A DNA stretch of 32,441 nucleotides from Bacteroidaceae bacterium (GCA_017649485.1 JAGCGS010000049.1:1-32441); one strand, 5' to 3'; shown: positions 1 through 8,077, counted from the first letter of the stretch. Notes: generated by a model not told the origin, from the letters alone. Numbers and translations are program-made.

Positions 1-261
1 GGCCGCTCTGAGAAGCTGGCAGGAGCCCATGTGAAGCACTATAATAGTCATGCCATCGGTGTGTGCTATGAAGGAGGCATCGACGAGCAAGGGCACTATG
101 CTGACACCCGCACAGAGGCGCAGAAAGCTGCCCTGCTGTTCTTGCTGAAGGATCTCAAGGATAGTTATCCGAAGGCCGTTATTCAAGGCCATCGTGACTT
201 CCCCAACATCCGCAAACTCTGCCCCTGCTTCGATGCTAAGACAGAATATGCTAACCTCTAA
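1..261 (+). CDS. N-acetylmuramoyl-L-alanine amidase, 3' end only
   Basis: The reading frame is open from base 1 and ends at TAA 259-261, so this is the C-terminal 86 residues of a gene that begins outside the window. The text HAIGVCYEGG, then GHRDFP, then KLCPCFDA is the typical end of Amidase_2 (T7-lysozyme/PGRP-like) enzymes, which cut the bond between MurNAc and L-Ala in peptidoglycan. In that fold the His of GHRD is a catalytic-site/zinc residue and the Cys of the CPCFDA segment replaces a zinc ligand. The first zinc His lies upstream of the window. A GTG at 31 also fits the frame but falls inside the domain, so it is not a start. Such amidases are common in Bacteroidales prophages, conjugative elements and accessory regions; which applies here cannot be seen. 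Confidence 0.85.
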   Translation, partial: GRSEKLAGAHVKHYNSHAIGVCYEGGIDEQGHYADTRTEAQKAALLFLLKDLKDSYPKAVIQGHRDFPNIRKLCPCFDAKTEYANL

Positions 262-649
262 AACAATCACTTATGAACCATCTATTCCCCCATCCCCGTG
301 ATGACATAATATTAAGCCAAACTATTAGCTTCCTGCAATTAGGAAAAAGATTATATCGAATCTCATCACTAAGTATTTTAGCCAAATCGGGATATCCAAT
401 CTCCATTCTTGTTAGGATGGCCTAACTTCGCAATGACTCATCAAGTATTTCTATTCAAAAGTATCATTCCGATAACACATTATCTGGTTAAAAGGCCGCC
501 GGCAGTATAATCAAAATTAAAGTGCCGTACTACCACTGAAAGAAGACTTCCAACTCGTTATAACAAACACGCTTCCGCAAAAATCTTGCTAACAGACTGA
601 TAATATCGAAATATCATCACGGAGGATGGCACAAATAATATATATTAAT
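262..649. other. Intergenic stretch, nothing recognisable
   Basis: About 390 bp separate the amidase stop from the stop of the DUF262 fusion on the other strand. I read all frames and found frequent stops and no protein-like stretch, no tRNA and no convincing terminator. A short AT palindrome lies near 600-618 (around GATAATATCGAAATATCATC). The two flanking genes converge here. Confidence 0.5.
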
Positions 650-2275
650 TTACCCTGTATATGTCATGCCGAGTCTTTCAACAAAAGCCTTCTCTCTTTG
701 GCTAATAATAGACAGTCTATTTTTCAGGAACACCTTCACATCCGATTCATTCATTACGAGAGAATAGTGCTCAGGCAGGAAGAACGACTTTCTCAGCATT
801 TCGTCTTCTAACACCTGCTGTGGCAATTCATTGTATCCCCATTTCAATTTTTTCTCCAAGCCGGAAAGTGGTACAATGTTTGCAGGTGTATTATCTTCCT
901 GCAAAACTATCTTTTTTAGGTTCAACCCGCCTGTATGTGGCGCGGCTCCCGTCACTTCCCTATAGTAGCGCAACTCAAACAACAACAAAGATTTGCAACG
1001 CACTGACGCCAGCGATATTCTGTCAGGCATGGCAAGCGTTGAAAACTTCTGCCTGACCTCATCCATGAATATCATACTATCACTCTTCCCGTCTAGATAA
1101 TCCACAAACTGTGCAAAAGCCTTTCTCTGACTTGATAGCGAATAAATTGTGAAATAATTAGAATAACTTGTTGTCCAAAACCATTCTTTCAGGGCAGCAA
1201 TTTGTTCCTTCGTAGGATTACTGAGTTTCTTAAAAAAAGTCATCAAGAATATCAGCTGGGTGTTATACGGCAACAACTTATTATCTATCACATTCAATTC
1301 GTTATATAGAAATCTTACAGCCCTTTCTACATGAGGGGTGGTTTTTTTAACCACCTCCACAAAATCATTTCTCCTAGCCAACTTCTCGATATTCGATTGG
1401 TCTATATACATTTTATCATCAAAAGCACTCTGGTAGCATCTGAACAATGCCGTACGAGAAATACCCTCAAAATGATAACGGTTCAGGCGCATTTTTAAGT
1501 TGTCAATCTCTATGGCAAAGCTAAAATCATCGTTATAGGCCAATGTATTTACCATCCAGTCGGGTGATATTTCCGTTCCTTTCGTGTTGATGCGCGAAAA
1601 AATATCAACAGCATCATCCAATCCGGCATTGGTCACCTCAATCACTGCCATCTTATATTCCACCAGACTTCGCGAGAAAGAATCAGCTCTGTCCAGATAT
1701 ATTTCGAGTTTCTCTTCTTTTACATGGGGTTCTAGCTTCTTACGCGAATAACGCCTAAAATCCATTGTGCTCATCAGTATATATACCGGCACCTGCCATG
1801 GACGAGGTTCACGTCCTCCCATATACACAAACGATTCATCGTCAAGGTCGTAGTATAAATCAATAGTCTCGCTTCGCTGCTTGACATCATAGCTCAGCCC
1901 TGACTTTTCGGGGTTCGTCAGACACCCAAAAAGCGACGATAGCCTTTGGTAGCCATCCAATACATAGATTTGCTGCCCATGGCTATCTGGCAAAGTGTAG
2001 CTGCCTATGCACTTACCTTGCCAGTCTTTCTGCTCAAGAGGCTTCCACAGCAGTATAGAACCAATTGGATAATCGTTCTTGATACTATCAAACAGCCTCG
2101 GTCCCATGCTGAGCTTCTCAACCAAAATAAAATCTCCCGGCATCATTTCAGGCACCATAGAATTGGTTGGCACCTTAAATGACACCAAGAGAAATACTTG
2201 CAGCAGATGATACCCCACCACTGCCAGGCATCCATAGAACACTAAGTTCACCAGTATGTTGAGGAGTTTCTTCAA
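650..2275 (-). CDS. Chimeric ORF: signal peptidase I N-half fused to DUF262 (GmrS-like) protein
   Basis: 541 residues that join two unrelated parts. Residues 1-63 are the start of a Bacteroidetes-type signal peptidase I (S26): a membrane segment (about 9-33), then VPTNSMVPEMMPGDFILVEK with the catalytic Ser39. From about residue 64 the text is DUF262: SIKNDYPIGSILLW, then DGYQRLSSL (D107; usual form DGQQRLTTL, the presumed NTP-binding motif), then FSRINTKGTEIS near 230 and a long helical C-terminus. The peptidase catalytic Lys and the DUF262 opening motif (YQR..Y.W type) are both missing, so each half looks truncated at the junction near 2084-2090. No C-terminal DUF1524 HNH motif is visible. 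The start is TTG, 9 bp after the upstream propeller stop and in its frame; the nearby ATG (2278-2280) is out of frame and stops at once. It is the last gene of the NVEALA operon. Either half may be non-functional; an assembly error is possible but the frame is clean. Confidence 0.75.
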   Translation of the reverse strand: MKKLLNILVNLVFYGCLAVVGYHLLQVFLLVSFKVPTNSMVPEMMPGDFILVEKLSMGPRLFDSIKNDYPIGSILLWKPLEQKDWQGKCIGSYTLPDSHGQQIYVLDGYQRLSSLFGCLTNPEKSGLSYDVKQRSETIDLYYDLDDESFVYMGGREPRPWQVPVYILMSTMDFRRYSRKKLEPHVKEEKLEIYLDRADSFSRSLVEYKMAVIEVTNAGLDDAVDIFSRINTKGTEISPDWMVNTLAYNDDFSFAIEIDNLKMRLNRYHFEGISRTALFRCYQSAFDDKMYIDQSNIEKLARRNDFVEVVKKTTPHVERAVRFLYNELNVIDNKLLPYNTQLIFLMTFFKKLSNPTKEQIAALKEWFWTTSYSNYFTIYSLSSQRKAFAQFVDYLDGKSDSMIFMDEVRQKFSTLAMPDRISLASVRCKSLLLFELRYYREVTGAAPHTGGLNLKKIVLQEDNTPANIVPLSGLEKKLKWGYNELPQQVLEDEMLRKSFFLPEHYSLVMNESDVKVFLKNRLSIISQREKAFVERLGMTYTG

Positions 2276-2284
2276 TTCATCGCC

Positions 2285-3298
2285 TCAGTCTAATATCCCC
2301 TTCAAATCTAAATAGCCGAATTGAAAATCATCCTGGAAAGAGAAATACAGGCGGTCATTATCTTCATCCACACTCATACGCCAGATTTTATAACCGATGT
2401 CGAGTGTTTTTATATAATTGCCTTCCAAGTCAAAGACATGACAGATTGTAGGCATGCTACCAGTTTGCCGGTCTTTCCCGTCATAAGCTGCTATAATCCA
2501 ATCTTTGTAGATAACTACACTAAGGAAATGTTGTTTATTGTCACCGCTCTCTTCCCATTCCGGCCCATATATCCGGGCTTTCAGATCGAGTTGACCATCG
2601 AAAATGTTTATCAAGTCGAATCTGTTGCTACACTCCACTATCAAATCATGTTCGTTTGAATAATCATATACGACAACATTCTCAGATGTAGCCGGATGTT
2701 CAGAATGATGCAATTGAACACCACCTGTCAGCATATTCCACTTCCCTATTTTCATCTCATTTGACCTATACCTATTAGGTATAATAAAAGAGCCATAACA
2801 TAAAGTGTCATTTAAGAAATGATACTCATAAGTAAAAACATCATCACGTAATTTCTGCTTTACAGTTGGCAAATAATGTGGATTCATCTTGACGCTGTCA
2901 ACATTAAAGCTGTAAATATTCTTGCTCCCATAATCTACAACTTGTAAGCAATCATTTTCCATGTCGTATGTTATTGCTGCGATAGATGCTATCTCACCGG
3001 GACCTTGACCCAAGTCACCTGTACTGGCAATATATGACAAGGTGTTTTTTTCGAATATATGTACCAATTTCTCAGAGGATTTCAGGTCAGGAATTACAAC
3101 ATAATCTCCTAAGACTTTGATATAGGAAAAGTCGCTTATTAAGACGCTATCCGGTTCAAAATATTTGATGTTATCCTTGACTATAACAACATTATCCCGG
3201 CTTTTCTGCGTCTTATCAATACTGTTTCCGTTTCGGCAACTTAATGCCAAAACAGAAACAGCAAACAATAATAGGATTGGATATTGGCTTTTAATCAT
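2285..3298 (-). CDS. 6-bladed beta-propeller lipoprotein (BF3164-like), copy 2
   Basis: 337 residues with a lipoprotein signal peptide (MIKSQYPILLLFAVSVLALSC, Cys near residue 21), then repeated WD/NHL-like strands. The segment SYIASTGDLGQGPGEI (about 90-105) is the hallmark of the 6-bladed propeller lipoproteins of Bacteroidetes (BF3164 family). It is clearly a paralog of the neighbour at 3537-4535: both carry GDLGQGPGEI, an IYSF..DS.K segment, and end in FQF.YLDLKGIL. The start overlaps the upstream NVEALA gene by 8 bp, which suggests translational coupling. Role unknown; outer-membrane or periplasmic attachment is inferred from the lipobox. Confident on family, not on function. Confidence 0.85.
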   Translation of the reverse strand: MIKSQYPILLLFAVSVLALSCRNGNSIDKTQKSRDNVVIVKDNIKYFEPDSVLISDFSYIKVLGDYVVIPDLKSSEKLVHIFEKNTLSYIASTGDLGQGPGEIASIAAITYDMENDCLQVVDYGSKNIYSFNVDSVKMNPHYLPTVKQKLRDDVFTYEYHFLNDTLCYGSFIIPNRYRSNEMKIGKWNMLTGGVQLHHSEHPATSENVVVYDYSNEHDLIVECSNRFDLINIFDGQLDLKARIYGPEWEESGDNKQHFLSVVIYKDWIIAAYDGKDRQTGSMPTICHVFDLEGNYIKTLDIGYKIWRMSVDEDNDRLYFSFQDDFQFGYLDLKGILD

Positions 3299-3524
3299 CC
3301 GGTTCTATTAATTTCGCGGTCTTACCCCATGTGAATTCACCTGGACAATCACAATAAACTCCGCCTTTTTCACACGTACAAGACGGTGGAAGTGCCTGTC
3401 CCAACGCCTCCACATTTGCCTGAGCAAGTTCACTCATGTTCACTTTGCTCTCATTAGAGCCTGTCATCATGTAGCCAGCTGCGATGGCAGCTACGAGGGC
3501 TACGCTCATAATTACTCTCTTCAT
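3291..3524 (-). CDS. NVEALA-family small leader-type peptide, copy 1
   Basis: 77 residues from the ATG at 3524 (an ATG at 3536 would add MITN). The start at 3524 is preferred because MKRVIMSVALVAAIAAGY then matches the start of the paralog at 4555-4785. The N-terminus is hydrophobic and signal-like. The motif AQANVEAL (N37-L41) is the family signature of the NVEALA proteins (Pfam family of that name), small Bacteroidetes peptides of unknown function. After the motif comes a short core with four cysteines in two CxC pairs (C49, C51, C58, C60), GGVYCDC and an acidic end. It sits between two propeller genes, directly after one stop and overlapping the next start by 8 bp. Processing and export of the core peptide is an inference. 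Confidence 0.85.
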   Translation of the reverse strand: MKRVIMSVALVAAIAAGYMMTGSNESKVNMSELAQANVEALGQALPPSCTCEKGGVYCDCPGEFTWGKTAKLIEPDD

Positions 3525-3536
3525 ATTCGTTATCAT

Positions 3537-4535
3537 TTAGTTTAAAATGCCTTTCAAATCCAAATAGGCAAACTGAAACTCTTCGTCTAGTGACAAGAAC
3601 AACCTTTCATTATCTTCATCTGCACTCATAAAATGAATTTTGCAACCAGTCTCCAATGTCTTTACATAATCCCCATTCATTTTAAAAACAAGAAGCTTGG
3701 TAGGTAACATGTAGTCACGATAACTACTACCTGAATATGCGGAAATGATATATCCATTACATATTACAGTTGGAAAGAAATTAAGCTTCTGATCATCCCC
3801 GTCATCCCAATCAGGACCATACACATTGTGCTTAAGGTTAAAACTACTATCGAAGATACTGATCAGATCTGCTCTTCCATGAGCTTCTACAAACAGATTA
3901 TGCTTTTTCGAATAAGCATAATTTGTTTGATAGTTCTTAACATCAGGTTGAATGTAATCCATAAGTTTCACCTCGTTTGTTTTCATGTTCCACTTACCAC
4001 TAACGCGCCTGGTCGTTTTATTATCAATATACTGAACATACGTCGCAAAGCATAATGTATCAGACACATAAGTCAAATAAGTAGGTATCATCTCAGGCTG
4101 CATATGATACTTGATATAGGGCATGTAATCTTTGTCCCTTTTAAGGCTATCAATGTCAAAACTGTATATACATAAATGACCGAGGTCAGATACATAAAGT
4201 TTATCTTTCTTGTCATTCTGCATCACTTGCCCTAAACTAATGATCTCTCCTGGTCCTTGCCCAAGGTCTCCTATACTTGCTACATAAGATAAAGTATTCT
4301 TATCAAACAAATGAATCATCTTTTGGGATGATGAATAATCACTGAATTCTAGAAAATCATCCAGGACATAAATACGTGTTCCTCGTCCCATCAGAATATC
4401 ATCACCGAAATCGAGTTTTTCTAACTTCACATTAACAACATTGTCTCGTCTGGTTTGATAAACATCAGTCTGTTTATCATCGCAGGAAAATAAAATGAAC
4501 AATAGACATGTATATAAGATGAAACGAATATCCAT
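3537..4535 (-). CDS. 6-bladed beta-propeller lipoprotein (BF3164-like), copy 1
   Basis: 332 residues. The signal peptide MDIRFILYTCLLFILFSC ends in a lipobox Cys at 18. The residues just after it (CDDKQTD) are acidic and resemble the lipoprotein export signal that sends Bacteroidetes lipoproteins to the cell surface. SYVASIGDLGQGPGEI (about 88-103) and the C-terminal FQFAYLDLKGILN mark it as a BF3164-type propeller and as the paralog of 2285-3298. The gene starts 19 bp after the NVEALA gene at 4555-4785, so each propeller follows one NVEALA peptide. A surface receptor, binding or scaffolding role is plausible but unproven. Confidence 0.85.
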   Translation of the reverse strand: MDIRFILYTCLLFILFSCDDKQTDVYQTRRDNVVNVKLEKLDFGDDILMGRGTRIYVLDDFLEFSDYSSSQKMIHLFDKNTLSYVASIGDLGQGPGEIISLGQVMQNDKKDKLYVSDLGHLCIYSFDIDSLKRDKDYMPYIKYHMQPEMIPTYLTYVSDTLCFATYVQYIDNKTTRRVSGKWNMKTNEVKLMDYIQPDVKNYQTNYAYSKKHNLFVEAHGRADLISIFDSSFNLKHNVYGPDWDDGDDQKLNFFPTVICNGYIISAYSGSSYRDYMLPTKLLVFKMNGDYVKTLETGCKIHFMSADEDNERLFLSLDEEFQFAYLDLKGILN

Positions 4536-4554
4536 AATTCAACGAATTAAAATG

Positions 4555-4785
4555 TTATTGATCTATCTCGACAGATTTTTTTGACTCAAAAGTAATGTAA
4601 CCATCGGTACAATGCCAACCAAAGTCAACACAATCAATATAATTGAGGTCATCAGCCAAAGCCTCCACATTAGCCTGGGTCAAATCATTAACACTCACAT
4701 CGCTCTTGTCAGAGCCAATCATACTATAGCCAGCTGCAATCGCGATTGCTGAAATGAGGGCTACGCTCATAAAAAACTTCTTCAT
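4555..4785 (-). CDS. NVEALA-family small leader-type peptide, copy 2
   Basis: 76 residues: MKKFFMSVALISAIAIAAGY is a hydrophobic leader, then LTQANVEALAD carries the NVEAL signature (N39-L43), followed by a short core with only two cysteines (C52, C59) and an acidic end (SVEIDQ). Leader and motif closely match the copy at 3291-3524 while the cores differ. That is the pattern of leader-directed peptides with variable products. It lies 31 bp downstream of the truncated TPR gene and 19 bp upstream of a propeller gene, and has no promoter of its own that I can see, so it probably depends on the promoter at 5168-5199. Confidence 0.85.
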   Translation of the reverse strand: MKKFFMSVALISAIAIAAGYSMIGSDKSDVSVNDLTQANVEALADDLNYIDCVDFGWHCTDGYITFESKKSVEIDQ

Positions 4786-4816
4786 AATACTGAATTTTAA
4801 ATGGTTAATAAAAAAG

Positions 4817-5152
4817 TTATTCTACTTTGCCACTGATTGTTATACGAAGTGGCGATTGTTTTGCATTACAATAAAGGATAAGCAGGATGATGCTATCTGT
4901 CAGCAGGGGCTTACTCAGCTTATCGGTTGCCTTGATCTTCTGAAGTTCAAACCTCATTTTTGCACTTTGGCTTTTATTTGACATTTCGCTATCAAGTTTA
5001 CTCACTATCTCGAACGCTTGTTGGTAATTCTTCTCAGCCAACAGGCTATCAATTTTGTCAAGTGACTCCAGGTCATCGCCCCAATGCATACCCTGACACC
5101 CTGCCCAGCAGAGCATCAAACCCAACAGCAATATGTGAACTATCCGTTTCAC
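4817..5152 (-). pseudogene. Truncated TPR-type lipoprotein regulator at head of NVEALA operon
   Basis: The frame is open from 5206 (GTG), but a promoter at 5168-5199 lies inside that extension, so the GTG at 5152 is the likely start. It gives KRIVHILLLGLMLCWAGC, a signal peptide with a lipobox Cys at residue 19. Residues 25-75 (DKIDSLLAEKNYQQAFEIVSKLDS) look like the first helices of a TPR array. The protein ends after 111 residues with an unrelated-looking tail. The intact relative next door (6749-8071, 440 residues) starts almost the same way, with Met/Val-x-x-x-VHI aligned residue by residue up to the Cys. So this is most likely a deleted or frameshifted remnant of a TPR/HTH regulator. It may still be transcribed and act as the operon leader. 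Confidence 0.6.
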
Positions 5153-5167
5153 CAGTTTGTCAACGGG

Positions 5168-5199
5168 CAAAGATATGAATGATTTTGGTAACAAGCAAA
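5168..5199 (-). promoter_or_regulatory. Promoter of the NVEALA/propeller operon
   Basis: On the minus strand TTTG (5196-5199), a 20-bp spacer, then TATCTTTG (5168-5175): a full match to the Bacteroides consensus TTTG-N19-21-TAnnTTTG. Transcription would begin near 5161-5164, about ten bases before the GTG at 5152. The genes from 5152 to 650 are tightly packed on this strand with no terminator seen, so this is the probable operon promoter. Confidence 0.75.
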
Positions 5200-5423
5200 T
5201 CTGCACAACATAAATATGGAAGAAAAATGTTGTTCATATGTGAATTGTATATCCACGTGATGACAGAGTAATTGTTATGCTTACTCAAATGTTTCTACTT
5301 CCCCGAGGCACCTATTTGTCCGTGAGAAGACAAAAAAGTGGTTTCGCGGACGATTAGTGGCATAAAAATTTGGTTAACTCGCTAAACATCATTACCATAC
5401 ATCTGAAACAATAAAAACAGATG

Positions 5424-6638
5424 TTATTTCATCATTTCCCTGATGGCATCCCTGATTTCCTGGTCAGTGGTACCCTCGCCAAAGCCAAAGAAGGATTTGC
5501 GGACGAAGTGGCTTCTGTCAAGCAGGAAAATCCAAGGGGCAGAGCCTTCTGTCTTGTAAGTGTCCAACATTTCCTCTGTAGCTCGAATGAAAGGATAGGT
5601 CAGCCCTTTCTTCTCGGCATAGAACTTCATCGTGGAATCTTTGGCTCCCCACGACTCAAAGGTGATAATGAGCAAATCATCCTCGTTATACTCTTCTCTT
5701 AATTGTTTGAGAAAAGGCACAACCGCTTGGCAGGGAGCACAAGCCGTTGCAGAAAACTCGAGCAAGATAACCTTTGCATGTAAGTCTTTCAAAGAAACTG
5801 TATTGCCTTCCAAATCTGTGAGAGTCCACATAGGAGCAGGCTTATTCAACAAACTATTGGCATCATTCACAGAACGTTGTTTCACTTTGTATGGCCTCAC
5901 GAGATAGTCTTGTGGAAGATAGTCATTTATGTCAAAATCGGATGGGTTTTCTGCATTGAGAACAGGATTATGGCAAGTTTCATCACCGATATCATGCTCT
6001 TGCGTTCGTCTAAGACGATAGGGCAAGTTGGTTTGTTTACTGAACCATATTTCATACTCAGAAGTTGGGTCAACGATATAACCTCCTCCATCAATGTGAG
6101 TGGCTTTACCTCCAGTAAACTCAATCTGTTCATTTTCATGGGTAATCATGTGGAATTTATAGTAGTCCAAAGAATCGACCAAAGTATATTCAATGCTATC
6201 ATGCGTGGTAAGTGCATAGTCGATGACATGATAGGCATAGCGGAAGAAAGGAGGCCACACCAACCTGAAAGGCAAGTTTCTTGCCGTAAAGTCATCCCTG
6301 ATGATGCCTTTGTGTTCGTGATAAATAGTGTATTTCGCCTCGCCATCATAGACCCCCTCGACAAGGGTACTGTCATCTTCCGAATAGCGAACGAAATTGG
6401 TTCCTACTGTGGTGTCAGCTGAATTCTTATACTCCTTATATTTTATGAACCAATGAGCTCTTAGATTGGGATCACCTGGACTAAAACCCAACTTTTCATT
6501 TGTATAGCTTGCCGTTTGAATCTGGTCAAGCCTCTCTCGCATCTGACGCAAATAGGCGTCACTATCTACTTGTCTGCTTGTGCAGGCGTTCATCAGAATG
6601 GCTATCAATGCCATCATGTAATAAAACATCTTTTTCAT
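5424..6638 (-). CDS. TlpA-like thioredoxin-fold lipoprotein
   Basis: 404 residues. The signal peptide MKKMFYYMMALIAILMNAC ends in a lipobox Cys19. Residues 30-255 are a Bacteroidetes-type N-terminal region rich in beta strands. Residues 263-404 are an AhpC/TSA-TlpA thioredoxin domain: LNKPAPMWTLTDLEGNTVSL, then the redox pair CAPC (300-303) and the cis-Pro in SAPWIFLLD (P368). It should act as a thiol-disulfide oxidoreductase outside the cytoplasm. Genes of this type often sit with TPR regulators, NVEALA peptides and propellers in Bacteroidales. The NVEALA cores contain cysteines, so redox handling of those peptides is a possible, unproven role. A near-consensus -7 box (TTACTTTG, 6662-6669) precedes the gene. 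Confidence 0.85.
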   Translation of the reverse strand: MKKMFYYMMALIAILMNACTSRQVDSDAYLRQMRERLDQIQTASYTNEKLGFSPGDPNLRAHWFIKYKEYKNSADTTVGTNFVRYSEDDSTLVEGVYDGEAKYTIYHEHKGIIRDDFTARNLPFRLVWPPFFRYAYHVIDYALTTHDSIEYTLVDSLDYYKFHMITHENEQIEFTGGKATHIDGGGYIVDPTSEYEIWFSKQTNLPYRLRRTQEHDIGDETCHNPVLNAENPSDFDINDYLPQDYLVRPYKVKQRSVNDANSLLNKPAPMWTLTDLEGNTVSLKDLHAKVILLEFSATACAPCQAVVPFLKQLREEYNEDDLLIITFESWGAKDSTMKFYAEKKGLTYPFIRATEEMLDTYKTEGSAPWIFLLDRSHFVRKSFFGFGEGTTDQEIRDAIREMMK

Positions 6639-6748
6639 AACCTTGTTTTTTAGTTTTGTCGCAAAGTAATGAAAAGGGATGTGAATGCCTTATATAATAC
6701 ATTTCACAAAAACTTCACAAAAGAATGATGGGGTGATAACAGGCTGGA

Positions 6749-8071
6749 TTATAAGCTCATGATGACTTTATCCCAATCTTCGGCTTTTCCGTCTTTGCCA
6801 AGCACTTTCTTATACAAACGTGCTCTGGTATTGGCAATGGCACTATCGGTCCGACTAACCAAACTGGCAATGCGAGAGGGCTTGAACCCCATTTTGAGCA
6901 AGAGGCATACCTTCAAATCTTGTTCTTTCTCTACCCCCATCTTCTGCAAACTGGAGAGGAAAGTGGGATAAACTTGGTTAAGTAGGGCTATCACCTCTTG
7001 TTGCTCTACCTCGTTCATGGCTTTCTCTGTGGCAAGTAATTGCTGGTAGATTTCTGAGTCGCGAATGGTCATCGTAGTGGTATGCTCTAACTGAATGCGT
7101 TTATTGATTATACGATAGATAATAATCACTGTTATTGCTACCACCAATACCAAAAGCAGAATGGCGATGATGGCATAGTACTTAATCAGCTGATTACGAG
7201 CCTGCAGCTCGGCATTCTGACGCTCCATGTTCAAGGCCTGATACATCGTACTAACAGCTGACGTTGTCTCGGCAACCTGCTCTTTAGACATAGCGCTTTG
7301 CAACCTTTTATTATTCCTATACAACTGATAAAAAGCGTGATCACCAACATTGCGAAGAGCTTGTCCTATTTGCCAATCGATGACATAGTTTTGATAATAG
7401 CTATCTTGGGATTCTAACAGCTTCTGCATATAATAATCAGCAGAATCCTTATCCTCACGATCAGTAAAGTTATAGATATGCCACATCACATAGTTATAGA
7501 TGTCCTTATCCTCAGGTTCAACATGATAAGGAGGCTTAGGCAAAAGTTCAACGGCTAAATTCATCCTTCCACCTTCCATAAAAGCAGTGGCCAAGCGAAG
7601 TGCCAAAGAGATGCGAGGCTTTTCTTGATTGGCTTGGATGGCCAACTGCTCTGCGAGGTCATAGTAATGAACAGATTCGCCCAAATCAATTTGCTTGCGA
7701 TACATATCACCCAAGCACTTGTAAGCTGAAATCATATTAAAGGTGTCTTTCAGACTTTCAGCACATCCGTATGCTAATTGGTATCTCCCAATGGCCTCTT
7801 TGTAAAGCATTTGCCCGGCAAACAGTTCACCCATACTTGTGTATATCTTGACCTTGCGAGCCAAGAAAGCAGTATCATTGCCAGTCATAACATCAATGGC
7901 TCGCTGATAGTAGAGCAATGATTGCATCGCAGGTTCCTCCCCCACGCTATCATTTGCGACCTGACACAAACTATCAGCCAAAGCCAATGCCTCCTCTACC
8001 CTCATTTGTCTGTTACAAGAGGTGAGGCAAAGCAGCAAAACCGCCAATACAATATGAACCATTTGTCTCAT
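6749..8071 (-). CDS. Membrane TPR regulator with C-terminal HTH-like domain
   Basis: 440 residues from the ATG at 8071. In-frame starts at 8104 (ATG) and 8122 (GTG) would place extra residues before the signal peptide, and a TAnnTTTG box at 8078-8085 lies within that extension. MRQMVHIVLAVLLLCLTSC is a lipoprotein-like signal (Cys19). Residues about 30-250 are helical TPR-like repeats; a single membrane segment lies at 299-321. A coiled coil follows, then a C-terminal domain (about 388-440: LLLKMGFKPSRIASLVSRTDSAIANTRARLYKK) that resembles the HTH end of Bacteroidetes TPR regulators. The layout, a periplasmic sensor joined through one helix to a cytoplasmic DNA-binding domain, suggests it senses a signal and controls the neighbouring NVEALA/TlpA genes. 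Confidence 0.8.
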   Translation of the reverse strand: MRQMVHIVLAVLLLCLTSCNRQMRVEEALALADSLCQVANDSVGEEPAMQSLLYYQRAIDVMTGNDTAFLARKVKIYTSMGELFAGQMLYKEAIGRYQLAYGCAESLKDTFNMISAYKCLGDMYRKQIDLGESVHYYDLAEQLAIQANQEKPRISLALRLATAFMEGGRMNLAVELLPKPPYHVEPEDKDIYNYVMWHIYNFTDREDKDSADYYMQKLLESQDSYYQNYVIDWQIGQALRNVGDHAFYQLYRNNKRLQSAMSKEQVAETTSAVSTMYQALNMERQNAELQARNQLIKYYAIIAILLLVLVVAITVIIIYRIINKRIQLEHTTTMTIRDSEIYQQLLATEKAMNEVEQQEVIALLNQVYPTFLSSLQKMGVEKEQDLKVCLLLKMGFKPSRIASLVSRTDSAIANTRARLYKKVLGKDGKAEDWDKVIMSL

Positions 8072-8077
8072 AGTGGG

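Noticed and set aside
262-649. Possible decayed gene between the amidase and the DUF262 fusion
   Set aside because: All frames contain frequent stops and no segment reads like a known family, unlike the clear AlbA_2 remnant elsewhere.
5152-5206. Longer N-terminus (GTG at 5206) for the truncated TPR gene
   Set aside because: A complete promoter lies at 5168-5199 inside this stretch, and the signal peptide begins properly only at 5152.
5207-5423. Weak hairpin (GTCCG with CGGAC) after the TlpA-like gene as terminator
   Set aside because: Stem of only 5 bp with a loop of over 20 bases and no adjacent T run.
5877-6422. 181-codon plus-strand frame opposite the TlpA-like gene
   Set aside because: Antisense to a gene with a signal peptide and CAPC motif; nothing protein-like in the translation.
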